From: Candidatus Dormiibacterota bacterium
Lineage (GTDB): Bacteria; Chloroflexota; Dormibacteria; Dormibacterales; Dormibacteraceae
DNA: 64,000 bases
Direction of reading: 5' to 3'
Assembly: GCA_024280995.1 (NCBI GenBank)
Contig: JAMXLM010000028.1
Span: 1 to 64,000, forward strand
The stretch's first letter is position 1, and every line of letters starts with the position of its first letter. Made by a program: the position numbers and the translations under genes. Below the pieces are notes generated by a model. The model saw nothing but the letters and a program-made list of their open reading frames with translations. It ran no database searches and was not told where the DNA came from. This document shows, piece after piece, positions 41,587 through 51,026 of the stretch.

Positions 41587-43686
41587 CTACAACAGCTCGG
41601 CGATCGATTCCGCGGCCCGTGCCGCGGTGCCGCGCTCGATTGGCGCGAAGTCGACTGGTTGGGAGAGAAGCGACTCGACCCCGGTGGCGAGCGCCTCGGG
41701 GGTGGCCTCCTCGAAAGTCATGCACCGGCCGGCGCGGTAGCGATCCAGTCGGTGCCGCACGTGAAAGTTCTGCTCGCAGTGATCGCGCAGCGGGAAGTAG
41801 ATGAACGGGCGGCGCGCCGCCACCAGCTCCATCGTCGTCGTGAGGCCGCCCTGGGTCAGCGCGACGTCGCAGGCCGCAAGGTGCAGGTTGAGGTCGGGCA
41901 CGAACGGTCGCACCTCGACCCCGTCGACCCGGGGAAGGCTTGCCGGGTCGATCCGGGGCCCCGCGACCGCGATCATCCGCAGCCGCGGGACGCGCTGCCG
42001 CATGGCGGGATAGCTCTCGATGAGTCGGGCGAGCAACCCCGCCCCGACGCCTGAACCACCCACCGACGCGATGCAGACCGTCTCATCCTCGCCGTACTCC
42101 AGCCGTGCGCGCAGCTCCGCCCGGTTCTCGATCGCCGCCGGGTCGGCGCCAAGGATGTAGCCCCCGGTGAAGTCGTAATAGCGCTGTGTCCATTCCCGGA
42201 TCGCCGGCAGGCCCTGGCCAAACGCGTCCGGGACGATGTCCTCGGGCTTGCCGATGAAGATCGCGCGGTCGCGCAGCCGCGGGTAGCGTTCGACGTGCTC
42301 GATCATCTCGGCGTTGTAGTCGGCTGTGAGAAACGCATCGCGGTCCCCGAGGTCGGGCATGGGCAGCCAGCCGACGAAATCGGTGAGCCACACGTACGCG
42401 GCACGCTTGAGCTCGGGGTTCTCGTGCAGGTAGTGATCGACCTCCCAGGCCTCGTCCCCGATCCACACGTCGTAGTCGTCCCGGCGAACCGCCTCGAGGA
42501 AGACCATGAAGTTGGCCAGCAGGATCTCGTCCATTCGCCGCCACGCCTCGAAGACGTGAAGGCGGTGGCCTTGCGTCTCCGACTCGATGTGCGTCGACTC
42601 GTTTGCGAGCTGAGCGCTCAAGGGGTGGATCCGCTCGCGGCTCACCTGAAGAACCCTCGTCACCGGGTCCTGCGCCAGCCAGTCGATCTCGAGGCCGGGC
42701 ACCAGCCTGCGAAGCTCGCGTGCGATTGCGACGTCGCGGTGCGCGTGGCCGAGGCCTATCGGTGATGAGACGTACAGGGCGCGGCGTTTCCGCAGCGGGC
42801 CGCGGCGTCGCGCCTGCGCCTGGCTTGGCCGGAGCACGAACTCACGCACCGCCTGGTTGAAAGCGACCGGTTCGCGAAGGTGGGGGCAGTGGCCGGTGCC
42901 CTCGAAGGTCAGCAGCTGTCCGCCGGTAAGCTCGGCCAGGTTGGCTCCGTTGGCGTGAAGCACTATCTCGTCCTCGTCGCCGTGGATCACGAGCACCGGG
43001 CACCGGACCTTCCCCGTCAGCTCCGTCGCGCGGCTCTCAGACAGCTCCGGCGCTCGAGCCGTCGCGATCAGCACCTCTGGTGTCGTTTCGAGCCCGTAGC
43101 CGACGGCGTCCTCGATGGGCTTGGTGGAGTGAGGTTCGGGCAGCGCGCTCTTGAAGAAGAACTCGAGGAAATCGCGAAAGTGCTGCCGCCAGTAGCCCGC
43201 GTTGTAACGGAGCCACCCGTCGTGTTCCGGCAGGTCCTCTTCGAAGATCTCCATCGCGGCCTGGCGGACGGGGTTCCAGTTCGAGAGGCGGACGGCGGGT
43301 GACACGAAGACGACTGACGACACGCGCTCCGGATGGTTGGCGGCGAGGCCGAGCGCCCACCTGGCTCCCGCCGAGAAGCCGACAACCGCCGCGGAGGCGG
43401 TACCGCTGGCGTCCATCACCGCGAGCGCGTCGGCGACGTACTCCTCGTCCGCGTAAGCGGCGGGATCCAGGGGGCGGTCCGACTCGCCATTGCCTCGCCC
43501 GTCCATGACCAGGACGCGGCAGTCGCGGGCCAGGTCGGCGACCTGGAGCTTCCACTGGCGCGCATGGACGATCGACCAGGCGGGCAGGAAGAAGACGGTC
43601 CGGTCTCCGGAGCCGAAGAGCTCCCAGTGCACGCGGACGCCGCCTCGTTCGATGGCTCCCTCGAGGTCCGGCTGTCGCGCTCTCAT
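41587..43686 (-). CDS. Alpha/beta-hydrolase fused to a UGT/MurG-like glycosyltransferase
   Basis: A 699-residue fusion. Residues 1-290 are an alpha/beta hydrolase with Ser105 in GFSAG, Asp in HGDEDEIV and His in GTGHCPHL, so the triad is intact. Residues about 305-699 are a GT-B glycosyltransferase (SSPIGLGHAHRDVAIARE at the start, ASVGGSGVGAGLLARL linker, ALTQGGLTTTMELVAARRP donor site). One protein may glycosylate and deacylate or activate a metabolite. TAGGCT sits 8 bases before the ATG, suggesting leaderless expression. No other secondary-metabolite genes are adjacent. Confidence 0.88.
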   Translation of the reverse strand: MRARQPDLEGAIERGGVRVHWELFGSGDRTVFFLPAWSIVHARQWKLQVADLARDCRVLVMDGRGNGESDRPLDPAAYADEEYVADALAVMDASGTASAAVVGFSAGARWALGLAANHPERVSSVVFVSPAVRLSNWNPVRQAAMEIFEEDLPEHDGWLRYNAGYWRQHFRDFLEFFFKSALPEPHSTKPIEDAVGYGLETTPEVLIATARAPELSESRATELTGKVRCPVLVIHGDEDEIVLHANGANLAELTGGQLLTFEGTGHCPHLREPVAFNQAVREFVLRPSQAQARRRGPLRKRRALYVSSPIGLGHAHRDVAIARELRRLVPGLEIDWLAQDPVTRVLQVSRERIHPLSAQLANESTHIESETQGHRLHVFEAWRRMDEILLANFMVFLEAVRRDDYDVWIGDEAWEVDHYLHENPELKRAAYVWLTDFVGWLPMPDLGDRDAFLTADYNAEMIEHVERYPRLRDRAIFIGKPEDIVPDAFGQGLPAIREWTQRYYDFTGGYILGADPAAIENRAELRARLEYGEDETVCIASVGGSGVGAGLLARLIESYPAMRQRVPRLRMIAVAGPRIDPASLPRVDGVEVRPFVPDLNLHLAACDVALTQGGLTTTMELVAARRPFIYFPLRDHCEQNFHVRHRLDRYRAGRCMTFEEATPEALATGVESLLSQPVDFAPIERGTAARAAESIAELL

Positions 43687-43737
43687 TGGGTGAGAGCCTA
43701 GGCCCGGGCGGTGTCAGGTCGCATCGGGAGCCCCACC

Positions 43738-43771
43738 TAAAAAACAAGACGGGCGCCACAGCGCGCCCGTC
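43738..43771 (-). terminator. Intrinsic terminator after the GlsB-type gene
   Basis: GACGGGCGC (43748-43756) pairs with GCGCCCGTC (43763-43771) in a perfect 9-bp stem with a six-base loop. Read on the minus strand, the stem is followed by TTGTTTTTT, a good U-tract. It lies 25 bases beyond the stop of the GlsB-type gene and shields the hydrolase-glycosyltransferase gene from it. Confidence 0.88.
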
Positions 43772-43795
43772 CATGTTGAAGCTCGGAGCCTCTTG

Positions 43796-44056
43796 CTAAG
43801 TGGTCCGGATCGACTCCCGGCGGATCATGTGCACGATCGCCACGAGGACGACAGCCCCGATCAGGGCGACGATGAACGAGATGATCAACCCTGTTGGCGC
43901 CGTGCCGAAGATGAGCGAGAAGACGAGTCCGCCGACGAACGATCCGACGATGCCGAGGACGATGTCCCAGATGATGCCGTAGCCGTGGCCGCTCATGATC
44001 TTGCCGGCGAGCCAGCCGACTATGGCCCCCATGATCAGAAACCCAATCAGATGCAT
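43796..44056 (-). CDS. GlsB/YeaQ/YmgE-family stress-associated membrane protein
   Basis: An 86-residue membrane protein with three helices and the family pattern MHLIGFLIMGAIVGWLAGK plus GIVGSFVGGLVFSLI. Relatives are transglycosylase-associated, envelope-stress-induced proteins of unknown mechanism. The start at 44056 is set by GGAGGTCGGAG just upstream; the frame extends to 44203 without a better start. It is a single gene with its own terminator. Confidence 0.88.
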   Translation of the reverse strand: MHLIGFLIMGAIVGWLAGKIMSGHGYGIIWDIVLGIVGSFVGGLVFSLIFGTAPTGLIISFIVALIGAVVLVAIVHMIRRESIRTT

Positions 44057-44129
44057 CTCCGACCTCCAGCGTGGGTGCAATGCGGCCGGTCCACCCGGCC
44101 TCGATCTGTAAACCCGGTGGGGATGGGGA

Positions 44130-45170
44130 CTACCTGACCGTCGCGCCCTCGTCAACTCGCGGAACCTCGAGATCGGAGGTGGCGACGTGGCAGGCCGCCT
44201 CATGCGCGGGCCGAAGCAGCCGGAGCTTCGGCGTCACCCGCCCGCATTCCTCGATCGCGTAGGGGCACCGAGAGCGGAACCGGCAGCCCTCGCCCGGGTC
44301 GATCACACGCGGGGGCTCCTGCACCTCGCCGGTGGCGGGCAGGGAGATCGGCGCCCGCGGGTCGGGCACGGCCGACAGAAGAAGCTGGGTGTACGGGTGC
44401 TTGGGGTGCGCGAGCACGTCCTCGACCGGTCCGCTTTCCGCCACCTGGCCGGCGTACATCACCAACAGGCGGTCGGCGACGTACCGGGCGCTGGCGATGT
44501 CGTGGGTGATGTAGAGGAATGAGATGCGCTCCCGGCGGCGCAGCGTGGCCATCAGGTTGAGGACTCCGATCCGCACCGACACGTCGAGCATCGAGACCGG
44601 CTCGTCGGCAAGGATCAGCTCGGGGCGGCACGCGAGCGCCTGGGCGAACCCGATGCGCTGGCGCTGCCCGCCACTCAGCTGGTACGGGAACTTGCCGAGG
44701 AAGTCGAGGGCCGGGGTCAGGCCGACCGCCTCGAGCAGCCTCGCGGCCTCGTCCTCGCGGCCCTGCCGGCTCAGGTCGGGCCGGTGCAGCTTTAGCGCGC
44801 GCGTGATCCCGTGCGACACGCGGTAGACCGGGCTCAGCGAGCCATACGGATCCTGGAAGACCATCGGCACGTCGCCGCGGTACTCGAGCACGTCGCGGTG
44901 CGACCGGATGCTCGACAGCGTCCGTCCGCGATGGAAGATCTCACCGGCGGTCGGCGTGTAGACCCGCGCGATCAAGCGGGCGATCGTGCTCTTGCCGGAT
45001 CCGCTCTCGCCCACGAGGGCGACGATCTCGTCTTCGTGGATCGACAGATTGATGTCGTCGACGCCATGCAGGTAGCGGCGGGACAGAAAACCACCCAGGC
45101 GGAAGTGCTTGGTCAGCCCCTCCGTGCGGATGAGCTCCACGCCCCGCGGGCGCGCGGGCATCTCAAGCAT
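44130..45170 (-). CDS. ABC transporter ATP-binding protein, DppF family
   Basis: A 346-residue ATPase with Walker A GESGSGKST, signature LSGGQRQR, Walker B LILADEPVSMLD and the C-terminal CRFRSRCPYAIEEC cluster. The start is placed at ATG 45170, overlapping the other ATPase by 8 bases; the in-frame start at 45215 would overlap by 53. It is the last gene of the ROK-controlled family-5 transporter operon. Confidence 0.92.
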   Translation of the reverse strand: MLEMPARPRGVELIRTEGLTKHFRLGGFLSRRYLHGVDDINLSIHEDEIVALVGESGSGKSTIARLIARVYTPTAGEIFHRGRTLSSIRSHRDVLEYRGDVPMVFQDPYGSLSPVYRVSHGITRALKLHRPDLSRQGREDEAARLLEAVGLTPALDFLGKFPYQLSGGQRQRIGFAQALACRPELILADEPVSMLDVSVRIGVLNLMATLRRRERISFLYITHDIASARYVADRLLVMYAGQVAESGPVEDVLAHPKHPYTQLLLSAVPDPRAPISLPATGEVQEPPRVIDPGEGCRFRSRCPYAIEECGRVTPKLRLLRPAHEAACHVATSDLEVPRVDEGATVR

Positions 45171-46140
45171 CGGAGTCAAAGAGGAAGCACCGGATGAGGT
45201 CGCCCTCTTCGGCATAGAACTCCGGCTCCTCCATATGGCATCGGTCCATCACCTTCGGGCAGCGTGGATGGAAGCGGCATCCCGCCGGCGGACGCGCGAG
45301 GTCGGGCGGGCTGCCCGGAATTCCCGCGAGCGGCTGCAGCTCGCCTCTGATCGAAGGGAACGAGCGCATCAGCCCGACCGTGTACGGATGCTTTGGTTCG
45401 GCGAACAAGCGCGCGGTCTCGCCGATCTCGACGATCTGCCCGGCGTACATGACTGCGAGGCGGTCGGAGAAGTGACTGACAAGCGACATGTCATGGGTGA
45501 CGAAGATGGTCGCGAAGCCGAACTCGCGTTGGAGCTGCTTGATCTTCAGCATCAGGGAGCGCTGCGCGACGACGTCGAGTGCGGAGGTCGGCTCGTCCAT
45601 GATCACGAGCTCGGGCGTGAAGGCGAGCGCCATCGCGATCATCGCCCGCTGCCTCATGCCTCCGCTGAGCTGATGGGGGTAGCTCCTCAGATGCACGGGA
45701 TCGATTCCGACGATGCGCAGAAGCTCCTCGGAGCGCGCGGTGATCTGACGGCCGGTGAAGCGCTGGTGAGCGTCGAAGGCGTCGCGCAGCTGCTCACCGA
45801 TGTTCATCACGGGATTCAGCGCGTTCATCGCGCTCTGCATCACGACCGAGTACTGCTTCCAGCGGTAATGGCGGAGCTCCGAATCCGACATCGAAACGAG
45901 ATCGTGGCCGTCGAACCATATGTCGCCGGACGCGATCTCCGCCGGCGGCGTCAGCAGCCTCGCTATGGAGTAGAGCAGCGTCGACTTGCCGCAGCCCGAC
46001 TCGCCGACGACGCCGAGGAACTCGCCGCGCTGCACCTCGAGCGACACGCGGTCGACTGCCCGTACCGCGCCGCGGTCGGTGAGGTAGTCGACGCTCAGAT
46101 CCTTGATCTCGAGCAGCGGCCGGGTGGCGGTCGCGATCAC
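45163..46140 (-). CDS. ABC transporter ATP-binding protein, DppD family
   Basis: A 325-residue ATPase: Walker A GESGCGKST, signature LSGGMRQR, Walker B LVIMDEPTSALD and CRFHPRCPKVMDRC near the C-terminus. GTG 46140 overlaps the permease stop (GTGA). It pairs with the DppF-type protein to energise the transporter. In the first operon the equivalent domain is fused to the permease; here it is separate. Confidence 0.92.
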   Translation of the reverse strand: MIATATRPLLEIKDLSVDYLTDRGAVRAVDRVSLEVQRGEFLGVVGESGCGKSTLLYSIARLLTPPAEIASGDIWFDGHDLVSMSDSELRHYRWKQYSVVMQSAMNALNPVMNIGEQLRDAFDAHQRFTGRQITARSEELLRIVGIDPVHLRSYPHQLSGGMRQRAMIAMALAFTPELVIMDEPTSALDVVAQRSLMLKIKQLQREFGFATIFVTHDMSLVSHFSDRLAVMYAGQIVEIGETARLFAEPKHPYTVGLMRSFPSIRGELQPLAGIPGSPPDLARPPAGCRFHPRCPKVMDRCHMEEPEFYAEEGDLIRCFLFDSDA

Positions 46141-47057
46141 TGGCGCCTTCTCCTCACCGGACGCAGCGCCGGGTTGCCGATCTCGTCGAAGGCATAGTTG
46201 ACGAGCGCGAAAGCGCCGCCGAGGAGCGCGATGCAGAGTCCGGGTGCGATCGCCCACCACGGCGAGCCCGCGAGCAGCGCGCCGTTGTTCTCGGCCCAGA
46301 AGAGCATGGTTCCCCAGCTCAGGTCGTTCGGGTCGCCCAGTCCGAGGAACTGGAGGCCGGCGGCGGCGAGCACGGCGTACACGGCTGCGCCGAGGAAGTT
46401 GGCCACGATCAGCGAGGTCATGTTGGGCAGGATCTCGGCCAGGATGATGTAGACGTTGCGCTCGCCTCTCACGCGGGCGGCTTCGAGGAACTCGCGCTTG
46501 CGCAGCGACAGGGCCTGCGAGCGCAGCTGGCGAGCGCCGTATGACCACCCGGTGATGACGATCACGAGGATGATCACGAACACCCCGCCGCTTCGCGCGT
46601 ATGCGGCGATCACGATCATCAGGGGCAGCGTGGGGATGACGAGGAACACGTCGGTGAAGAGGTTCAAGACGTGGTCCGGTATGCCGCCCAGGTAGGCGGC
46701 CGTGACGCCGACTATCACCGATATCACGGTGGCCGCGGCGCCCGCCAGGATGGCGATCACCAGCGACTGTCGAGTGCCCCAGAGCAGCTGCGAGAAGATG
46801 TCCTGCCCGTTGCCTGTGGTGCCGAGCAGGTGCTGCGCGGAAGGCGGAAGGATCTGCCCGAAAAGGTCGGCCTGCGGCGGGTACGGCGCGATGACCGGGG
46901 CCAGCAGCGCCACCAGGGCGAAGATGACCAGCACCGCCAGGCCGGTCAACGCCTTGCGGTTCGACACCAGCGCGCGCGCCAGGTTGCCGAGGACACGGGA
47001 CCGCGAGCCGACGGGAGCCGCGACGCGGCTCTGGTCGGCGACGAGGTTGAGGCTCAT
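46137..47057 (-). CDS. ABC transporter permease, DppC family
   Basis: A 306-residue permease with six predicted helices, the N-terminal family segment HLLGTTGNGQDIFSQLLWGT and the coupling loop FLEAARVRGERNVYIILAEI. It follows the DppB-type permease by four bases. Confidence 0.9.
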   Translation of the reverse strand: MSLNLVADQSRVAAPVGSRSRVLGNLARALVSNRKALTGLAVLVIFALVALLAPVIAPYPPQADLFGQILPPSAQHLLGTTGNGQDIFSQLLWGTRQSLVIAILAGAAATVISVIVGVTAAYLGGIPDHVLNLFTDVFLVIPTLPLMIVIAAYARSGGVFVIILVIVITGWSYGARQLRSQALSLRKREFLEAARVRGERNVYIILAEILPNMTSLIVANFLGAAVYAVLAAAGLQFLGLGDPNDLSWGTMLFWAENNGALLAGSPWWAIAPGLCIALLGGAFALVNYAFDEIGNPALRPVRRRRQ

Positions 47058-47061
47058 CTCG

Positions 47062-48045
47062 TCAGTCCGCCGCTCGCGTGCGGGGGTCGAGCAGCGCGGT
47101 GAGGAAGTCGGCCAGCAGCACCGCGACCAGGACGGCGACCGTGATCAAAAGGAACAGTCCCTGCATCAACGCGAAGTCCTCGTTGTTGACGGCCTGGAGA
47201 AGCATGTAGCCCAGCCCGGGGTAGTTGAAGACGATCTCGACCAGGATCGCGCCGCTGATGACAAATCCGAGCGACATCGCGAATCCGGTCAGGTTGGGCA
47301 GGATCGCGTTGCGTCCCGCGTACATGAACATGATGCGGACCGGGGACAGGCCCTTTGCGCGGGCCATCTTCACGTAGTCCTCGGCCAGCGTCGTGATCAT
47401 CGTGTTGCGCATCGTCAGGATCCATCCGCCGATCGAGGTGATGACGATGGTCAGGGCCGGGAGAAAGCCATGCCAGATCGCGTTGCCGATGAAGTCCCAC
47501 GAGAGCTCGATGTGCTGGTGGAGGTCGTAGCCGAAGCCGAGCGGAAACCAGTTCAGGGTGAAGGAGAAGATGAGGATCGCGACCAGCGCGATCCAGAAGT
47601 AGGGGAACGCCGAAACCATGATGAAGACGGTCGGCAGGGCGCCGTCGAGGATCCCGCCTCGCCGCCACGCGCTCAGCATCCCCACGAGAGTCCCGAGGAC
47701 GAAAGCGATCACCGTCGACAGTCCGACCAGGCCGACCGTCCACGGCAGCCCGACCATGATCGCCTTGCCCACCGACGACGGGAAGAACGTCAGCGACGTG
47801 CCGAGGTTGAGGTGGGCCATGTTCCAGAGGTACTCGCCGTACTGCTGGAGGAGGCTCTCGTCGGTGTGAAAGCCGAGAGCGATCTCGATCGTGCGGATGG
47901 TCTGCGGGCTGGCGCGGCCGTGAAAGCGGACCAGCATCGCCTCGGCCGGGCTGCCGGGCATGACGCGCGGGATGATGAAATTCATCGTCAGGGCGGCCCA
48001 GAGCGTGATCGCGAAGAACTCGAGTCGCCGGATCAGGTAAGTCAT
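47062..48045 (-). CDS. ABC transporter permease, DppB family
   Basis: A 327-residue permease with MTYLIRRLEFFAITLW at the start and coupling loop MARAKGLSPVRIMFMYAGRN. It forms the channel with the DppC-type partner. It lies 52 bases after the binding-protein gene, with a strong hairpin between them. Confidence 0.9.
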   Translation of the reverse strand: MTYLIRRLEFFAITLWAALTMNFIIPRVMPGSPAEAMLVRFHGRASPQTIRTIEIALGFHTDESLLQQYGEYLWNMAHLNLGTSLTFFPSSVGKAIMVGLPWTVGLVGLSTVIAFVLGTLVGMLSAWRRGGILDGALPTVFIMVSAFPYFWIALVAILIFSFTLNWFPLGFGYDLHQHIELSWDFIGNAIWHGFLPALTIVITSIGGWILTMRNTMITTLAEDYVKMARAKGLSPVRIMFMYAGRNAILPNLTGFAMSLGFVISGAILVEIVFNYPGLGYMLLQAVNNEDFALMQGLFLLITVAVLVAVLLADFLTALLDPRTRAAD

Positions 48046-48058
48046 GGGTTGTGGGGTT

Positions 48059-48085
48059 GGCGGCGAGGCATCACACCTCGCCGCC
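48059..48085 (-). promoter_or_regulatory. Intercistronic hairpin after the second binding-protein gene
   Basis: GGCGGCGAGG (48059-48068) and CCTCGCCGCC (48076-48085) form a perfect 10-bp stem with a seven-base loop, directly after the binding-protein stop on the minus strand. No U-tract follows in the direction of transcription. Position and form mirror 19083-19107. Confidence 0.7.
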
Positions 48086-48097
48086 TGGACGCAATTC

Positions 48098-49765
48098 TCA
48101 GCTCGTCTTGTAGAGGTGGATGAGCGTGACGCCCCAGTCGGGTAGGTTCCACGGCGCCGGCGCCGAGAACGGGTCGCTCTGGGTCGGCCATCCGCCGATG
48201 CTCTTCGTGGAGTACTCGTACCACGCGACTCCCTCCGTCACCGGGATGACGGGGACGTCTTCAAGCATCGATTTCTGGATCTGACTCATGAGCTGGTGCT
48301 GCTTCGCCGAGTCGGTGCTCGCGGCGAACTGGTCGAAGAGCGCATCCACCGACGGGTTCTTGTACCGCTCGTAGTCGCCGCCGGCGATCTGGCCGATGTC
48401 GGCCGTGGTCTGGCTGTCGAGCGTGTTGCGCAGCTCGTAGAAGGGCGATGGACCGGGCGAGGTCGAAAGCGAGCCGTACGCCAGCTGGTAGTTCCCGGTG
48501 TAGAGGTCGTTCGCGTAGTCGTTCTGGTTCAGGTCGTGCTCTTTGATCTCGATTCCCATCGACTTCAGGTTCTGCGCGACCACCTGCAGGGATGCCGTCC
48601 AGTCCGTGTAGCCCGAGATGCTGATGATGTCGAAGGAGAGTCGCTTGCCCGAGCTGTCCGCGTAGATCCCGTCCGACCCTTTGGTGTAGCCGGCGGCCTG
48701 CAGCACCTGCGCCGCCTTGTTGGGATCGAACTTGTACCCGTACTTGTTGAGCTGCGATTGGTCGACCCAGCTCGAGAAGGTCGGCGTGAGCACTCCGGTC
48801 TGGTTGCCGGCCGGCTCGTAGCCGTACTCGCCGTTCTGCGACACCTTGGACCGGTCGATCCCGAAGGCCATCGCCTGGCGCACCGCCTTGTCGCTGAGCA
48901 GAGGCCGCGTCTGGTTGATCCAGATGTTGATGTTGTCGATCGGCGGGAACCAGTAGTGGTTGTGCGTCTTGTCCTTGTTGAGGTAGTAGGTCTGGATGTT
49001 GGGGATGAACTGGCCGCCCCAATCCGCGTTGCCGGCAGCCAGGAACTGGTTGGCGGGGTCGTTGTCGGTGAACGCGGGGTAGTCGACCTCCTGAATGTAC
49101 GGAAGGCCCTTCTGCCAGTAGGTGGGGTTCTTCAGGTACTTGATGTTCTGGGGCGTGCAGTCGCTCATCGTGAACGGACCCGTGCCGACCGGCTTGGGCA
49201 CGGCGGCGGTCGGGTCGCTCAGCGTCGACCAGATGTGCTTCGGCACGATCGGCGTCTGGGCGGCCACCTGGTAGAAGTCCGGGACGGCGGCGGACTGGAA
49301 CGTGAAGACGATCTTGTCCGTGCCCTGCTCCTGGACATCCGACAGAAGAGACCACGCCGACTGCAGGTCGAGCGACGAGTTCTTCTTCAAGAGCTGGAAC
49401 GAGAACAGGACGTCGTCGGCGCTGAACGGCTGGCCGTCGCTCCACTGCACGCCGGACCGGATGGTCACCGTCAGCGTCTTGTTGTCGCTGCTCCATGAAT
49501 ACGCGCTCGCGAGGTAGGGCGTCTTCTTGTCCGTCAGGAGGTTGTCGTAGACCAGCGGCTCGTAAACAGTCCCAAAGGAGAGGAAGTTCACGGCGCCGTT
49601 GTACGGGTTGAAGTCGCAGGTCCACGTGGTGCCGCTCTCGTTGTCGATCGTGACGGTGCCACCCGCCTGGCGCTGCACGTTGGCGGCCGGCGAGCTGCCG
49701 CCGCAGGCAGTGAGCAGCAGCATCCCCGCCGCCAGGCCGCTTGCGAATCGCCGAGGTCCCCTCAT
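48098..49765 (-). CDS. Lipoprotein solute-binding protein, family 5
   Basis: A 555-residue lipoprotein with lipobox LLTACG and an SBP_bac_5 fold (SGVQWSDGQPFSADDVLFSF, PKPVGTGPFTMSDC). It delivers the substrate to the following permeases. The neighbouring ROK regulator, GH4 enzyme and kinase point to a glycoside rather than a peptide. The ATG overlaps the ROK gene by 4 bases. Confidence 0.9.
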   Translation of the reverse strand: MRGPRRFASGLAAGMLLLTACGGSSPAANVQRQAGGTVTIDNESGTTWTCDFNPYNGAVNFLSFGTVYEPLVYDNLLTDKKTPYLASAYSWSSDNKTLTVTIRSGVQWSDGQPFSADDVLFSFQLLKKNSSLDLQSAWSLLSDVQEQGTDKIVFTFQSAAVPDFYQVAAQTPIVPKHIWSTLSDPTAAVPKPVGTGPFTMSDCTPQNIKYLKNPTYWQKGLPYIQEVDYPAFTDNDPANQFLAAGNADWGGQFIPNIQTYYLNKDKTHNHYWFPPIDNINIWINQTRPLLSDKAVRQAMAFGIDRSKVSQNGEYGYEPAGNQTGVLTPTFSSWVDQSQLNKYGYKFDPNKAAQVLQAAGYTKGSDGIYADSSGKRLSFDIISISGYTDWTASLQVVAQNLKSMGIEIKEHDLNQNDYANDLYTGNYQLAYGSLSTSPGPSPFYELRNTLDSQTTADIGQIAGGDYERYKNPSVDALFDQFAASTDSAKQHQLMSQIQKSMLEDVPVIPVTEGVAWYEYSTKSIGGWPTQSDPFSAPAPWNLPDWGVTLIHLYKTS

Positions 49766-51021
49766 GCCGATACCTCCTGTATGTGCCGCGATGGTGTACG
49801 TGCGAAAACCCTGTCCCTGGCAACCTCGAGCGCGGTGGCTATCGCCCCGCGCAGAACAGCGTCGTCTCCGAGCGCCGAGACCGCGACCCTCGGCCGGAAC
49901 GGAAGGAGCTGGCGCAGCTCGCGCTCAATCGGATCCACGAGCAGGTCGCCGTTGCGGCCGATGCCGCCGCCAAGGATCACGAGCTCGGGATCGAGCACCG
50001 GTGTGACCGTGGCGATCGCCATCCCGAGCATCGCGGCCTCGGCCAGGACCACGCGGGTCGCCGTCGCGTTTCCGCGCCGTGCGGCGACGAAGATCCGCTC
50101 GGGCGTCAGAGGCGCTTGCATGCCGAGCCGTCGAGCGGTGCGGACGATGCCGGCCGCGGCGGCCGCCTCCTCGAACGCGCCGCGCCGCCGATTGGACGGG
50201 TCGCGCGGGTCGCCCTTGCCGAGAGGCATGTACGCGACCTCGCCCGCGGCGCCGTGCGCCCCACGGTAAAGACGGCCGTCGATGACGAGCGCCATCCCGA
50301 CGCCTGTGCCAACCGACAGGAAGACGAAGTTGTGCACGTTGCGACCGAGGCCGTCGGCGCGCTCGGCCAGGGCGGCGAGATTGACGTCGTTCTCAAAGCT
50401 GACGTTTGTGCCGAGCTCCTCGCGCACCGCCTGGACCAGCCCGCTTCGGCCCCAGCCCGGCAGGTTCGGCGCCATGGCCACGTAGCCGTGCGCCGGGTCG
50501 AAGACTCCGGGGCTGCCGACCGTCGCGTGGGTGACCTGCGACCAGTCGACGCCCGCCTCCGAGGCCAACCGTCGCGCGATTCCTCCGAGCTGGCCGATGA
50601 GGCTCCGGGCACTGGCTACCCGGGCGCGCTCGTCTCGCCTCGCCACGACGGTGCCGGCGATGTCGGCGATCGCGGCGCGGACCCACTTGCGTCCGATGTC
50701 GACGCCGACGACCCATCCGGCTGAGGGGTTGAGCTCGTAGAGCAGGGCGCTGGGCCCTCGCTCGCCCCGCGAGCGGCCGACCTCGCGTACGAGGTGGGCG
50801 TCGAGCAGGCCGCCGAGGGCGAGCGAGACGGTCGGCTTGGAGAGGCCGCTGACCCTCGCCACCTGCGCGCGCGATAGCGGGCCCTGGTGGTGGATCAGGT
50901 CGAGGACGGTCCGCTCATTGATGGCGCGCAGAAGGCTCGGGGTGCCGACCGTGATCGGCGCAGGCCCGCGCAGCCCTCCGTGCTGAGGCCTACGCCCGAT
51001 GGTCGCCTGGGCTCCATCCAT
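49762..51021 (-). CDS. ROK-family transcriptional regulator
   Basis: A 419-residue protein: N-terminal winged helix-turn-helix (about 30-85: LIHHQGPLSRAQVARVSGLS) and a ROK sugar-kinase-like domain (VVGVDIGRKWVRAAIAD, GSPGVFDPAHG, GTGVGMALVIDGRLYRGAHG). The Cys-rich zinc motif of true ROK kinases is replaced by RRGAFEEAAA, so it should be a repressor, not a kinase. A candidate operator lies just before its start. It heads the operon down to 44130. Confidence 0.9.
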   Translation of the reverse strand: MDGAQATIGRRPQHGGLRGPAPITVGTPSLLRAINERTVLDLIHHQGPLSRAQVARVSGLSKPTVSLALGGLLDAHLVREVGRSRGERGPSALLYELNPSAGWVVGVDIGRKWVRAAIADIAGTVVARRDERARVASARSLIGQLGGIARRLASEAGVDWSQVTHATVGSPGVFDPAHGYVAMAPNLPGWGRSGLVQAVREELGTNVSFENDVNLAALAERADGLGRNVHNFVFLSVGTGVGMALVIDGRLYRGAHGAAGEVAYMPLGKGDPRDPSNRRRGAFEEAAAAAGIVRTARRLGMQAPLTPERIFVAARRGNATATRVVLAEAAMLGMAIATVTPVLDPELVILGGGIGRNGDLLVDPIERELRQLLPFRPRVAVSALGDDAVLRGAIATALEVARDRVFARTPSRHIQEVSA

Positions 51022-51026
51022 AGTTA

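Noticed and set aside
46702-49498. Two long open frames (46702-48123 and 48296-49498) opposite the permease and binding-protein genes
   Set aside because: Low-information Arg/Asp/Glu-rich translations that shadow well-supported transporter genes.
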